NCBI RefSeq assembly: GCF_009932475.1
Contig: NZ_BJOV01000005.1
Location: 1,736,001 to 1,800,000 of the forward strand
DNA length: 64,000 nucleotides
Origin: Gordonia spumicola
Lineage (GTDB): Bacteria; Actinomycetota; Actinomycetes; Mycobacteriales; Mycobacteriaceae
Direction of reading: 5' to 3'
Position numbers and translations under genes: made by a program. How positions within the stretch are numbered: position 1 is the first letter of the stretch; every line of letters begins with the position of its first letter. Of this stretch, positions 25,846 to 34,600 are shown one piece after another. The notes beneath the pieces are model-generated. The model saw nothing but the letters and a program-made list of their open reading frames with translations. It had not been told where the DNA came from and searched no databases.

Positions 25846-26765
25846 TACGCCGCGTGCTTCTTCGACGTCGACGTGGCCGGCACGGTCGACGTCGGAGCAC
25901 CCTCGTGCACCTCCGCCTCGGGGGACTCCGACGGAGCCTTGACGACCGGTGTTCCGTTGTCGGTGGCGATCTCGGAGTCGTCGAGCGTCGACGTCACGTC
26001 GTCGACACTGCCGAGGACCTCGTCGACCTTCTCGACGGGGATGCCACAGTTCTTCGTCGCCTCCGACACCCACTTCTTCGTCAGTCGCGGGATACCGTCC
26101 GCGTGAGCGTCGGCGACCGGTCTGGTCCGGATGTTCTCGTCCTTCGACTTCGCCAGATCCGACGCCTCGCGGCACACGTGGAACGCCTTCCCGCCCTTGA
26201 CCCACACGACCTCGTCCTTGCCCGTGAGCTGCTGCACGACGTTCTTCTCGACGCTGTACTGCTCCACCGACGGGGGATTCCAGTCGGCGCTGGCGAGCCC
26301 GACGGCCGCAGCGATCACGATGGCGATACCGCCCGCGATGCCCTTCTGCTTGCCGTCCATGTCCTTGTTCAGGAAGATCATGACGATCAGCGGCAGGAAG
26401 GCGATGATCGTGATGATCACGCCCAGCTGGTTCTGAACGAAGAACCGCACCTTGTCCTTGCGGGACGCCGGGTCGAACCGGTTGGCCTTCTTCCACAGCA
26501 GCGAACCGCCGAGTGCGAACGCCCCGATCGCGACGATCAACACGATCAGCAGCCACATCGTGATCGGGTCCTGCTTGAGCACCCAGAAGATCGTGAAGAG
26601 TTCACCGCCGATCGCGATCGCCCACAGGACGGCGGCGATGATCCGGAAGGTCAGCGCCTTGGACTTGGCCTCCGGCGACGCGACGAACGAGCCTCCGCTC
26701 GTCGTCTGTTGTTCGGCGATCTCTGCGCCCTTCTTCGCGCGTGAACTCCGAGACTTCTCGGCCAT
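25845..26765 (-). CDS. Membrane protein of unknown function with C-terminal soluble domain
   Basis: 306 residues. A basic N-terminus (EKSRSSRAKKGAEIAEQQ) is followed by four membrane helices (about 43-63, 70-90, 110-130 and 142-160). A soluble region of about 145 residues contains two Cys (FHVCREASDL and TKNCGIP) that may form a disulfide. The tail is Ser/Thr/Pro-rich. I recognise no family. It is followed with a 1-base overlap by the serine hydrolase. The upstream gap holds an unusual repeat element. Confidence 0.7.
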   Translation of the reverse strand: MAEKSRSSRAKKGAEIAEQQTTSGGSFVASPEAKSKALTFRIIAAVLWAIAIGGELFTIFWVLKQDPITMWLLIVLIVAIGAFALGGSLLWKKANRFDPASRKDKVRFFVQNQLGVIITIIAFLPLIVMIFLNKDMDGKQKGIAGGIAIVIAAAVGLASADWNPPSVEQYSVEKNVVQQLTGKDEVVWVKGGKAFHVCREASDLAKSKDENIRTRPVADAHADGIPRLTKKWVSEATKNCGIPVEKVDEVLGSVDDVTSTLDDSEIATDNGTPVVKAPSESPEAEVHEGAPTSTVPATSTSKKHAA

Positions 26766-26782
26766 GTGTTTCCTCCCAGTAG

Positions 26783-26905
26783 CTTCTCGACTGCGCTCGA
26801 AGAACCGAAAACGGTCCGCTCGAAGAACGGTTCAGTCCGCTCGAAGAACGGGTCGGTTCCGCTCGACGAGCGGGTCATCTCCGCCCTTCGAGCGCAGTCG
26901 AGAAG
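26783..26905. repeat. Composite repeat: 20-bp inverted termini around tandem CCGCTCGAAGAACGG units
   Basis: The 20-bp arm CTTCTCGACTGCGCTCGAAG at 26783-26802 recurs perfectly inverted at 26886-26905. Between them CCGCTCGAAGAACGG-like units recur about every 20-22 bp (near 26817, 26837 and 26859), the last nearly self-complementary. The element lies just upstream of the membrane-protein gene and downstream of the alcohol dehydrogenase terminator. It resembles a REP-type or miniature mobile element. Confidence 0.65.
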
Positions 26906-26937
26906 AACATTAATGCAGGTCTGCCGGAAATACGCGG

Positions 26938-26967
26938 GAGGCCCGCCGACGGACGTCGACGGGCCTC
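26938..26967 (-). terminator. Hairpin downstream of the alcohol dehydrogenase gene
   Basis: A 12-bp stem with one mismatch (GAGGCCCG paired with CGGGCCTC) and a CGGACG loop, 17 bp beyond the adh stop on the minus strand. The T run is weak. Confidence 0.5.
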
Positions 26968-26983
26968 GTGAGGTTCGCGCAGA

Positions 26984-28114
26984 TCAGCGGTCGGCGTCGG
27001 TGTAACGGATGACACCGCGGATGTTGCGACCTTCGAGCATGTCGGTGTAGCCCTCGTTGATCTGGTCGAGGGTGTACTCGCGAGTGATCATGTCGGCGAT
27101 GTTGAGCTTGCCGATCTTGTACATCGACAGCAGGTTCGGGATGTCGAGCTTCGGGTTCGCGCCGCCGAAGATCGAGCCCTGCAGGTTCTTCTGCAGCAGG
27201 GTCAGCATCGACAGGTTGAGCGTCACCTGATTGTCCATCATGTTGCCCATGCCGGTGAGGACGCAGGTGCCGTTCTTGGCGGTGATCGACAGCCACGTGT
27301 CGACGTCCTTGCCGAACACCTCGCCGACGGTGACGATGACCTTCTGGCACATGCCCCACTCGGTGGCGTTGCCGATCTCGTTCATGGCCTCTTCGACCGA
27401 CGCGAACGCGTGGGTGGCTCCGAACTTGAGCGCCTGCTCGCGCTTCCACTCGACCGGGTCGATCGCGAAGACGTTGCGGGCGCCCGCGATGACGGCGCCC
27501 TGCAGCGCCGCGGTGCCGACGCCGCCGACACCGATGATGGCGACGTCCTCACCCGGGCGGACGTCGCCGCTGCGGGTCGACGAGCCGTAGCCCGTGGGAA
27601 TGCCGCAGCCGCAGAGTGCCGCGACCTCGAACGGGATCTCCTTGTCGATCTTCACCGCGGACGCCTCGTGCACCACCATGTACGGCGAGAACGTGCCGAG
27701 CAGGGTCATCGGGTAGACGGGCTTGCCGTCGGTGGTGTGGATCCGGAAAGTGTGATCGGAGACCGCTTCGCCCTGCAGCAGCATCGCACCCATGTCGCAC
27801 AGGTTGGCGACGCCTGCCTTGCAGGACTTGCACTTGCCACACGACGGGATGAAGGAGAGGACGACGTGATCGCCGACCTCGAAGTCCGTGACGCCTTCGC
27901 CCAGCGCTTCGACGACGCCCGCGCCCTCGTGTCCGCCGAGGATCGGGAAGCCGCCCATCGGGATGCCGCCGGTCATCAAGTGATGGTCCGAGTGGCACAT
28001 GCCAGCGGCTTCCATCCGAATCCGGATCTCGTGCGCCTTGGGGTCGCCGATCTCAATCTCCTCGATCTGCCACGGCTGGTTGAGCTCCCGCAGGAGCGCG
28101 CCCTTAGTCTTCAC
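26984..28114 (-). CDS. NDMA-dependent-type zinc alcohol dehydrogenase
   Basis: 376 residues. It is a medium-chain zinc dehydrogenase with catalytic-zinc ligands in GMCHSDHH and GGHEGAG, a structural-zinc Cys cluster CGKCKSCKAGVANLC, and the coenzyme motif VAIIGVGGVGTAALQG. It is very like the actinobacterial N,N-dimethyl-nitrosoaniline-dependent enzymes with tightly bound NAD(H). GTG 28114 is preferred over 28120 because GAGG lies 8 bp upstream. Two KstR-like boxes lie about 100 bp upstream. It is downstream of fadD and echA on the same strand. Confidence 0.88.
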   Translation of the reverse strand: MKTKGALLRELNQPWQIEEIEIGDPKAHEIRIRMEAAGMCHSDHHLMTGGIPMGGFPILGGHEGAGVVEALGEGVTDFEVGDHVVLSFIPSCGKCKSCKAGVANLCDMGAMLLQGEAVSDHTFRIHTTDGKPVYPMTLLGTFSPYMVVHEASAVKIDKEIPFEVAALCGCGIPTGYGSSTRSGDVRPGEDVAIIGVGGVGTAALQGAVIAGARNVFAIDPVEWKREQALKFGATHAFASVEEAMNEIGNATEWGMCQKVIVTVGEVFGKDVDTWLSITAKNGTCVLTGMGNMMDNQVTLNLSMLTLLQKNLQGSIFGGANPKLDIPNLLSMYKIGKLNIADMITREYTLDQINEGYTDMLEGRNIRGVIRYTDADR

Positions 28115-28205
28115 GTTCACAACCTCACTTCAACGACTGTCTAGGCCACGCGAACCGACGTCGGACGCCGTCGCGCTTCTCTTGTGAGCGTAGTCACCTG
28201 AGACG

Positions 28206-28253
28206 AAAATTGGAACACGTTTCAGTTGGATTTCTGAAACGTGTTCCAATTTT
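28206..28253 (-). promoter_or_regulatory. Two mirrored KstR-like operator boxes forming a 20-bp inverted repeat
   Basis: TGGAACACGTTTCA (28211-28224) and TGAAACGTGTTCCA (28235-28248) both fit the published KstR operator pattern TnnAACnnGTTnnA. They lie in perfectly inverted 20-bp arms with an 8-nt spacer, upstream of adh. On the minus strand the hairpin ends in TTTT, 30 bp past the fadD stop, so it could also be the fadD terminator. Confidence 0.6.
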
Positions 28254-28282
28254 GCAGTTCAGGCGCTCATACGCGACGCGCG

Positions 28283-29881
28283 TCAGTCGCTCAGACCGGC
28301 GTCCTTGCTGCCGTACGCCTCACGAAGGGTCGGCTTGACGACCTTGCCGCCGGCGTTGCGCGGCAAGACGTCCACCACGACGACGTCCTTCGGATGCTTG
28401 AAACGGGCCAGGTTGTCGTTCAGGTACGGCTCGAGTTCGGCGATCGTCAGATCCTCCACGCCCTCGGCGAGCACCACCACCGCGACCGGGACCTCGCCCC
28501 ATTTGTCGTGCGCCCGGCCGATGACCGCGGCCTCGACGATGCTCGGGTGCGAGAACAGGACGTTCTCGACCTCGGCGCAGTAGATGTTCTCGCCGCCGGA
28601 GATGATCATGTCCTTGGCCCGGTCGACGACGTAGAGGAAGCCCTCCTCGTCCGCACGCACGAGGTCGCCGGAATGGAACCAGCCGCCGTGGAAGGCGTCC
28701 GCCGTGCCCTGCGGGTTCTGCCAGTAGCCGACCATCATGTTCGCGCCGCGATACACGATCTCGCCAACCTCGCCCTGCGGGACGTCGTTCATCGCGGGGT
28801 CGACGATGCGCGCGGTGACCGCGGGGACCACCTTGCCGATCGAGCCGATCTTCCGAAGCGCGTCCTTGCCTTCGAGCACACACGTGATGGGCGACATCTC
28901 GGTCTGACCGAACACCGCGACGTTCAGGGCGTCGGGGAAGGTCTCGTTCATGGCATTGAGCACCGAGTCGGACGCCGGAGCCGCACCCCACGAGATGACC
29001 CGGAGCTTGAGGTCCCGCGGACGGGCCTGCTGGGCTGCGCACACGGCCTGCCACTGCACGGGCACCAGGAAGATCGACGTGGTCCCCTCGCGTTCGAGGG
29101 TGTCGAGCATGTCGTTCGCGTCGAAGGCGCCGAGCGGGTGGATCACCGAGAGGGCGCCCATGTAGAACAGCGCGGTCATCGCCCCCAACCCCGCGATGTG
29201 GAACATGGGCGCGACGCACGAGCCGACGTCGTCCGAACTGGAGCTGAGCGCCTGGATCGTCGTCATCGCCTGCGCCTGCAGGTTCTGGTGCGTCAGCATC
29301 GATCCCTTCGGCTTGCCGGTGGTGCCGGACGTGTACATGATCAGGGCGACGGTGTCTTCCGGGATGTCGATCTCGGGCAGCGGCTCCGACTCCTCGGCGA
29401 CGAGAGCTTCGTAGTCGAGATGATCGTCGTTCTGGGCCCCGCCGACGACGATCGTCATGTCGATGGCTCCCGTCGCAGCGGCGACAGCGTCGGCGAGCGG
29501 TGCGAGCAGCGACTCGGTGACGATCACCTTGGCTCCGGAGTCGGCGACGAGGAACGCGATCTCCGGCGGAGCCATGCGGATGTTCACCGGCACCGGGATC
29601 GCACCGATCAGATTGGCCGCGAACACGGTCTCGACGTACTCCGTGCGGTTCAGCATCAGGAGGAGGATCCGGTCGCCGAAGGCGACACCCCGCGCGAGCA
29701 GCGTCGCGGCCAGCGCGTGCGTGCGATCGTCGAGTTCGCGCCAGGTGGTGGTCTTCCCCATGAATCGGAGAGCGGGCTTGTCCGGGGTCATCGCGGCGTG
29801 ACGTCGTGCCTGATTGTTCCAGTGGTTGCGGCGCGAACGCTGCGGCTCGGCGTTCAGGGCGAACCCCAGGGCGTCGGTCAT
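28283..29881 (-). CDS. Fatty-acyl-CoA ligase (FadD5-like)
   Basis: 532 residues of the AMP-forming adenylate superfamily. The P-loop is MYTSGTTGKPKGSML, A5 is FGQTEMSP, A7 is GWFHSGDLVRADEEGF, A8 is VVDRAKDMIISGGENIYC, and the catalytic Lys is in RNAGGKVVKP. Overall it is very like mycobacterial FadD5, which activates free fatty acids. It starts 33 bp after the enoyl-CoA hydratase stop. Together they make a beta-oxidation-type module with the downstream adh. Confidence 0.87.
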   Translation of the reverse strand: MTDALGFALNAEPQRSRRNHWNNQARRHAAMTPDKPALRFMGKTTTWRELDDRTHALAATLLARGVAFGDRILLLMLNRTEYVETVFAANLIGAIPVPVNIRMAPPEIAFLVADSGAKVIVTESLLAPLADAVAAATGAIDMTIVVGGAQNDDHLDYEALVAEESEPLPEIDIPEDTVALIMYTSGTTGKPKGSMLTHQNLQAQAMTTIQALSSSSDDVGSCVAPMFHIAGLGAMTALFYMGALSVIHPLGAFDANDMLDTLEREGTTSIFLVPVQWQAVCAAQQARPRDLKLRVISWGAAPASDSVLNAMNETFPDALNVAVFGQTEMSPITCVLEGKDALRKIGSIGKVVPAVTARIVDPAMNDVPQGEVGEIVYRGANMMVGYWQNPQGTADAFHGGWFHSGDLVRADEEGFLYVVDRAKDMIISGGENIYCAEVENVLFSHPSIVEAAVIGRAHDKWGEVPVAVVVLAEGVEDLTIAELEPYLNDNLARFKHPKDVVVVDVLPRNAGGKVVKPTLREAYGSKDAGLSD

Positions 29882-29914
29882 GTGTCTCTCCTCGATCTCA
29901 GATCGTGCGGTGGG

Positions 29915-30709
29915 TCAGTGATCGCCGAAGGCGGCGAGCGCCCGCTGAAAGGCGGGCGATTGGAGAAGCCGGGTCTGTCCGGCGATCTCACGGTCGATCG
30001 CGGCGTCGTAGCCGGCCAACGAATGTGCGTCCAGGGCGGCCTTCGTGACGGCCAGCGCGTCCGGCGACGACTTGAGCAGGCGTCCGACCACACGGTCGAC
30101 GGCCGCCGAGAGGGCCGCAGCGTCGTCGACGACACCGTTGAGCAGGCCTGCGTCGAGCGCCTCCGGCGCCCACAGCTTCTCGCCGAGCAACGCCAGTTCG
30201 TTCGCCCTGGCACGACCGAGCGCCGCGGTGAACAGGGCTGTCGCTCCCCCGTCCGGCATCAGACCGATGTTGACGAAGGCGAGCAGGAAGTAGGCACGAC
30301 TCGTCGCGTAGACGAGGTCGGCGGCGACCGCGAGCGACGCCCCGATCCCTACCGCGGGCCCGTCGACCGCGGCGATCACCGGCATAGGCAGCGCGCGGAC
30401 GGCCCCGATCAGCCGCGAACCGTTCTCGATGATGCCGCGCGAGGCCGCCTCGTCGAATCCGCCGCTCGCCTCGGCGTCGGATGCCATCCCGGCCACGTCG
30501 GCGCCCGCGCAGAACGATCCACCCCGGCCCGAGACGACGACGACACGGACGTCCGACCGCCCCGCGTACTCGCCGCAGAGCTCGATGATGCGCGCCGACG
30601 CCTGACCGTCGAGCGCATTCATGCGTTGGGGACGGTGGATCTCAATGCGTGCGACGCCGCGGTCGACGCTCCCTCGAACGCCGCCCGAGAACTCCACGTC
30701 ATCGGTCAT
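29915..30709 (-). CDS. Enoyl-CoA hydratase/isomerase family protein
   Basis: 264 residues of the crotonase fold. The oxyanion-hole segments are RGGSFCAGADVAGMAS and VDGPAVGIGASLAVAADLV. The residue following MPDGGA, where hydratases have a second Glu, is not obvious, so it may be an isomerase or side-reaction member. It is the first gene of echA-fadD-adh on the minus strand and is divergent from the tandem-TetR regulator, with a palindrome in between. Confidence 0.82.
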   Translation of the reverse strand: MTDDVEFSGGVRGSVDRGVARIEIHRPQRMNALDGQASARIIELCGEYAGRSDVRVVVVSGRGGSFCAGADVAGMASDAEASGGFDEAASRGIIENGSRLIGAVRALPMPVIAAVDGPAVGIGASLAVAADLVYATSRAYFLLAFVNIGLMPDGGATALFTAALGRARANELALLGEKLWAPEALDAGLLNGVVDDAAALSAAVDRVVGRLLKSSPDALAVTKAALDAHSLAGYDAAIDREIAGQTRLLQSPAFQRALAAFGDH

Positions 30710-30791
30710 CTCGCCTCGCCATCTCCGTCGGACTTGTCGCTCTCACGCCACACGGTAGCAGGAGAAGTGACGGAAGTCATGCGAATCCTCA

Positions 30792-30807
30792 TTAACTTGT
30801 AAGTTAA
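30792..30807. promoter_or_regulatory. Candidate TetR operator between echA and the tandem-TetR gene
   Basis: TTAACTTGTAAGTTAA: two 7-bp half-sites, TTAACTT and AAGTTAA, inverted around GT. It sits 82 bp from the echA start and 82 bp from the regulator start, well placed to control both. Confidence 0.55.
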
Positions 30808-30888
30808 CTTATGTGGTGCTGGCCTGGACTTTAGCGCATCTGACTGAAGTCGATTGTGTTGCTGTCGGGTTCGATAGCATCCAATCCC

Positions 30889-32031
30889 ATGAGTACGAGG
30901 CCCGCCGATCGACGCGACGTGATCCTGTCGACGGCCGCCGCCGCATTCAGCGCACACGGCTACGCCGCCACTCGCCTGGCCGACGTCGCCGATCAGGTCG
31001 GCATCTCCACACCCGCCCTCTATCGGCACTTCGACACGAAGTACGGCCTGTTCGCCGCCACCGTCGAGTCGCTGTCTCGCCGAGTCGACGAGGTGACGAC
31101 GTCGGTGCCCGTCGACGACGACCCCCGCGTCGAACTCCGCGCGATCCTCTCGGCGTTCGCCGACATGACACTCACGAACCGTGCGGGCGGAAACCTGTAC
31201 CGGTGGGAGGACCGGGTGCTGCTCGACGCCGACCGCGCCCACACCCGCGAGGTGCGAATCCGGCTGCATCGCCGTCTCCGCACCCTGACGACGGCCGCCC
31301 GGCCCGACATCGACCTCGACACGGCCCGCAGCATCACGATCGCGGCGCTGTCCGTCGTCGCGAGTTCGGCGACGCACCGCGCCGCACTGGGCCGCAGGCA
31401 GGCCTGCCGCCTGCTGACCGACGCCGCGATGCGCGTCGTCGACGTCGACGCTCCCGCCGACATCGAGCCTCAGGTCAGTGCCGAGGGACTCGCACCGGTC
31501 GGCCGCCGGGAGTCGGTCCTCGCCGCCGCGATCGCACTCTTCGCCGACCGCGGGTTCCACGAGGTGACGGTCGAGGACATCGGAGCGGCCGTCGGACTGC
31601 CCGCGTCCGGGGTCTATCGGCACTTCCCCTCGAAGAACGCGATCCTCGCCGCCGCCCTGTGGCGGACCGCAGACCGGACCACCGACGCCGTCGCCGCGGC
31701 GCTGGCGCGGGCGCGCACTCCCGACGAAGCGTTGGTGGCGCTCGCCGACCGGTACAGCGCTCTGTGCGTCGAGGAGCCGGATGTGATGTCGGTGTACATG
31801 AACGGTCTCGGGTCGGTCGACGAGTCGGATCTGCGCGAACTCCGCCGTCGCCAACGGCTCACCGTGGACGAATGGGCCACCTGGGTGGTGCGGGCGCATC
31901 CGGACACGACGACCGCGCAGGCCCGATTCCTCGTCCATGCGAGCCTCAACGTGGCGACCGACCTGGTGAACGGCCACCCCGGCGTGGGCCATCCGCTCGT
32001 CTCGGCGGCGTGCGCCCGCGTGCTGGGCTGA
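30889..32031 (+). CDS. Tandem TetR-family regulator with two DNA-binding domains
   Basis: 380 residues in two TetR-like halves. The first helix-turn-helix is at about 15-60 (LADVADQVGISTPALYRHFD) and the second at about 200-250 (VEDIGAAVGLPASGVYRHFP). Each is followed by a helical segment. Such double-headed TetR proteins occur in Mycobacteriales next to lipid genes. It probably represses the divergent echA-fadD genes through the palindrome in the gap, with an acyl-CoA-like ligand (inference). ATG 30889 is the first start with family homology. Confidence 0.82.
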   Translation: MSTRPADRRDVILSTAAAAFSAHGYAATRLADVADQVGISTPALYRHFDTKYGLFAATVESLSRRVDEVTTSVPVDDDPRVELRAILSAFADMTLTNRAGGNLYRWEDRVLLDADRAHTREVRIRLHRRLRTLTTAARPDIDLDTARSITIAALSVVASSATHRAALGRRQACRLLTDAAMRVVDVDAPADIEPQVSAEGLAPVGRRESVLAAAIALFADRGFHEVTVEDIGAAVGLPASGVYRHFPSKNAILAAALWRTADRTTDAVAAALARARTPDEALVALADRYSALCVEEPDVMSVYMNGLGSVDESDLRELRRRQRLTVDEWATWVVRAHPDTTTAQARFLVHASLNVATDLVNGHPGVGHPLVSAACARVLG

Positions 32032-32101
32032 CCCCCGACGGCTCTAGACGATTCGCTGTCCGCCGGACAGTGCGACGGACGGAGTGAGCGCACGGCGATG
32101 T

Positions 32102-32127
32102 CCCCGCCTGACCCTTGTCAGGCGGGG
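32102..32127. terminator. Bidirectional terminator between the tandem-TetR and HNH genes
   Basis: A perfect 11-bp stem (CCCCGCCTGAC paired with GTCAGGCGGGG) with a CCTT loop. It overlaps the stop codon of the HNH gene. Confidence 0.7.
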
Positions 32128-33620
32128 TACCGCACCACATCCGTCCCCGGCGGACCCGGCGGCGGAGCCGGAATCCGGCAGGACAACCACTTCTCCACCG
32201 CCGACCCGGACGCGGTGACCCGCTCCCCGAACGTCGGGAGGATCTTCTCCGGCTGCAACGCGTGATTGACCTTCCACGGCTCACTCGAGCCGGTGGGCCG
32301 CCACCCGACCCGGCCCCTGAACGGCCCGGACTGCAGGACGGCGGTCTCCCACCCTCCAGGCTTGGTATCCACGCTGCGATTGTGCCCACCGCACGCCCCA
32401 CCGAGGTGATCCACATCGGTCGGGCCGCCATCTTGCCAATCGGGCATGTGATGCGCCTGGGTCCGCGACCACGGCACCGTGCAACCGGGCGCAGTGCAGC
32501 CGCGATCACGACCGAACAACGCCAGCCGCTGCGCCCGGGAAGCCAGACGCTTACCGCGGCCGAGGTACAGGACCTGTGCGGACGCGTTCGCGAACACCTC
32601 CAACCACGGGGTCGCATCGGCCGCGATCTCCACCAGATCCTTGACCGGCACACGAGTCCCAGTAGCGGTGGTCGCCACCCCGGACCGCGATTCCAGATCA
32701 TCCAGCGATGCGGTCACCACCAGTTGTGACGACAGTGAGGTGCCTTCGCCGAGGCCGCCGTTGGCGATGAGGAACGTCCACATCGCTTCCAACGCATCGT
32801 GATTGCGCTGCGACTGGGAACGAGTGTCGCGTTCGGCCGCCACGGCGAGCGCCTCGGGGTCGACATTGGCCGATGATCCGGACGGGGACTGCTCGTCGTC
32901 GGGATTGTTCATTCCGCGAGCGGCCCACAGGACGAGCAGCGCTTCGAGTTTCGCCCGTGCCGCCGGAGTCAGCTTCGCGCTGATCGCCGACATGAGCCGC
33001 CGATCCTGCGGCGCGAGAGTCACGCCGCGACTCCGGGCTCGGTCGGTGTCGTCGGTCAATTCTCCGTCGGGGTCGAGGTGGGCCAGAATCCGCTTGCCCG
33101 CGGTCCGGGTCTGTTCGGGGGTCAACGTCCGCGCTACCTCGGCCAACTCTGCTTCGGCGCGGGCCTTCACGTCGGCGGGGATTGCCGCCGGGATCGCGTC
33201 GATGACGTCGACGATCTCGGCGACATGGTCGAGGGAGAGGTCACCGTCGGCCACGGCGTCCGCGGTGGCCGGGAGCGTCGGGTCGAGTGGTTCACCGGAG
33301 AAGGCGACCAGCGAGCTCAGGCTCAACGCGGCATCGGTGCGCTGTTTGCGGGCCCGCGCCGACAGCCGGAGTTGACCTTCGAGGTACTTGCCGGGCATCT
33401 GTGACCCGGCAAGACGGTACGCACCGCGCTGGGAGACCTCGGCGAACAGCCGGGCATCCACACCGACACCGCGACGGTTGGACCGCTCATTGACCTCGGA
33501 GGCCACGAGCAGTTCCCGGTCGGACAGCCCGGCCAGGGACACCGCGGCGAGCTTCTGCGTGACCTGGTCCCGCAGTCGAGCAAGTTCGAGTGGATTATCG
33601 GGGAGTTCGATGGTCGTCAT
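32118..33620 (-). CDS. DUF222 / HNH endonuclease-domain protein (13E12 repeat type)
   Basis: 500 residues. Residues ~1-340 are the helical DUF222 domain found in mycobacterial 13E12 repeat proteins. The C-terminal part has an HNH-type motif with Cys and His ligands, CTAPGCTVPWSRTQAHH, then DHLGGACGGHN. ATG 33620 has a strong AGGAGGTG ribosome-binding site. These proteins occur in many copies per genome, often near mobile sequences, and are probably nucleases; the biological role is not settled. It converges with the tandem-TetR gene. Confidence 0.85.
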   Translation of the reverse strand: MTTIELPDNPLELARLRDQVTQKLAAVSLAGLSDRELLVASEVNERSNRRGVGVDARLFAEVSQRGAYRLAGSQMPGKYLEGQLRLSARARKQRTDAALSLSSLVAFSGEPLDPTLPATADAVADGDLSLDHVAEIVDVIDAIPAAIPADVKARAEAELAEVARTLTPEQTRTAGKRILAHLDPDGELTDDTDRARSRGVTLAPQDRRLMSAISAKLTPAARAKLEALLVLWAARGMNNPDDEQSPSGSSANVDPEALAVAAERDTRSQSQRNHDALEAMWTFLIANGGLGEGTSLSSQLVVTASLDDLESRSGVATTATGTRVPVKDLVEIAADATPWLEVFANASAQVLYLGRGKRLASRAQRLALFGRDRGCTAPGCTVPWSRTQAHHMPDWQDGGPTDVDHLGGACGGHNRSVDTKPGGWETAVLQSGPFRGRVGWRPTGSSEPWKVNHALQPEKILPTFGERVTASGSAVEKWLSCRIPAPPPGPPGTDVVRYPA

Positions 33621-33837
33621 GGTGTCCACCTCCTTCGCCGGGTGCCTGCTTCTCTGTTGCATCCAGTCTATCAATATATGTGTCAGATCACAATAGATTA
33701 GTCAGTGAGTTCGATAGATGGCGGGATCCGATGGACAACCGGCGAGGCGAAGAATGGAGGTATGTCGGCAGATGCCACAACCGACGGCAACGCAGCGGGG
33801 CGCCGCCGACCACTGGGAACCTTTCGGAACGCGACGT

Positions 33838-34479
33838 CTAGACCACGTCGAGATCCGACACGACCCAGCGGTCCGAATCGCGGGTCAGGGTCATCTCGAC
33901 GCGCGACTGCGACGGCCCGTTGCCCTGCCCCAGGGCGGTGGCCTCCGGGCTGGTCACCGTCATGTCGAGCGCGACGAGGACGACGGCCTCGGTGTCGGAT
34001 ATCGACACGATCCCCGCGCTCGTCGCGGCGCCCTTCGACGACGCCTTGGCCTCGTCGTTCGCCTTCCGCGCGAGCTGCGACGACGTGATGTACTCGTCGG
34101 CGAACGCGGGAGTCGAGATCGCCCGGATGCGGCGGTCGAGGTCGTCGTAGCGGCCGGTCTGATACGTGAACATCTCGGCCGCATACGACTTCGCGTCACG
34201 GAGCGCGCCGTCGCGGTCGAGGGCGTCCGCGTCGTCGGCCGTCGCGAGCAGATAGCCGAGCACCCCGACCGCGACGACGAGCACGACGATCACCGCGGCC
34301 GAAGCCGGGAGGAGCCACCCGCGCAGCTCGGCAGGGCCGGTCGGGCCGTCGTCCGCCGTCGACGAGTCGACGGACTTCGCGGCGGCCTCGGCGCGGATCC
34401 GCTCGCGATTGGCCCTGTTCGCGGCCAAGAAATCGTCGCCGTCGAGGGGCGTCTTTGCGTCGTCGGACATGGAGGACAT
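33838..34479 (-). CDS. Mce-associated-type membrane protein
   Basis: 213 residues. A charged cytosolic N-terminus (~55 residues) is followed by one membrane helix (WLLPASAAVIVVLVVAVGVL) and an exported domain of about 130 residues with SYAAEMFTYQTGRYDDLD and a C-terminal RWVVSDLDVV. This is the layout of Mce-associated proteins, although no mce operon is in the window. ATG 34479 looks leaderless: TACATT (34487-34492 on the minus strand) ends 7 nt upstream and no ribosome-binding site is seen. Confidence 0.75.
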   Translation of the reverse strand: MSSMSDDAKTPLDGDDFLAANRANRERIRAEAAAKSVDSSTADDGPTGPAELRGWLLPASAAVIVVLVVAVGVLGYLLATADDADALDRDGALRDAKSYAAEMFTYQTGRYDDLDRRIRAISTPAFADEYITSSQLARKANDEAKASSKGAATSAGIVSISDTEAVVLVALDMTVTSPEATALGQGNGPSQSRVEMTLTRDSDRWVVSDLDVV

Positions 34480-34529
34480 GGGCACCAATGTAGCCGTTTC
34501 GACCTGTGCCCCTTGCCACAGCGCGTCTG

Positions 34530-34545
34530 ATCACATATATCTGAT
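34530..34545. promoter_or_regulatory. Candidate operator upstream of the acyl-CoA dehydrogenase/GntR operon
   Basis: ATCACATATATCTGAT is a 16-bp palindrome with one mismatched pair, in an A/T-rich patch 55 bp before the acyl-CoA dehydrogenase ATG. The regulator gene of the same operon is the likely binder. Confidence 0.45.
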
Positions 34546-34600
34546 AACAGAGTGTCGCACATGGCGACCCGAACCCCTTTCACATTCAGGAGACATCCGC

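Noticed and set aside
26783..26905. CRISPR array
   Set aside because: The units are too short (about 15 bp), unevenly spaced and without unique spacers, and the ends are inverted rather than direct repeats.
30792..30807. KstR box at the tandem-TetR operator
   Set aside because: It lacks the T and GTT required by TnnAACnnGTTnnA; it fits a generic TetR palindrome instead.
32118..33620. Intron- or transposon-encoded homing endonuclease
   Set aside because: No intron boundaries, terminal repeats or target duplications are visible; DUF222/HNH proteins are normally free-standing chromosomal genes.
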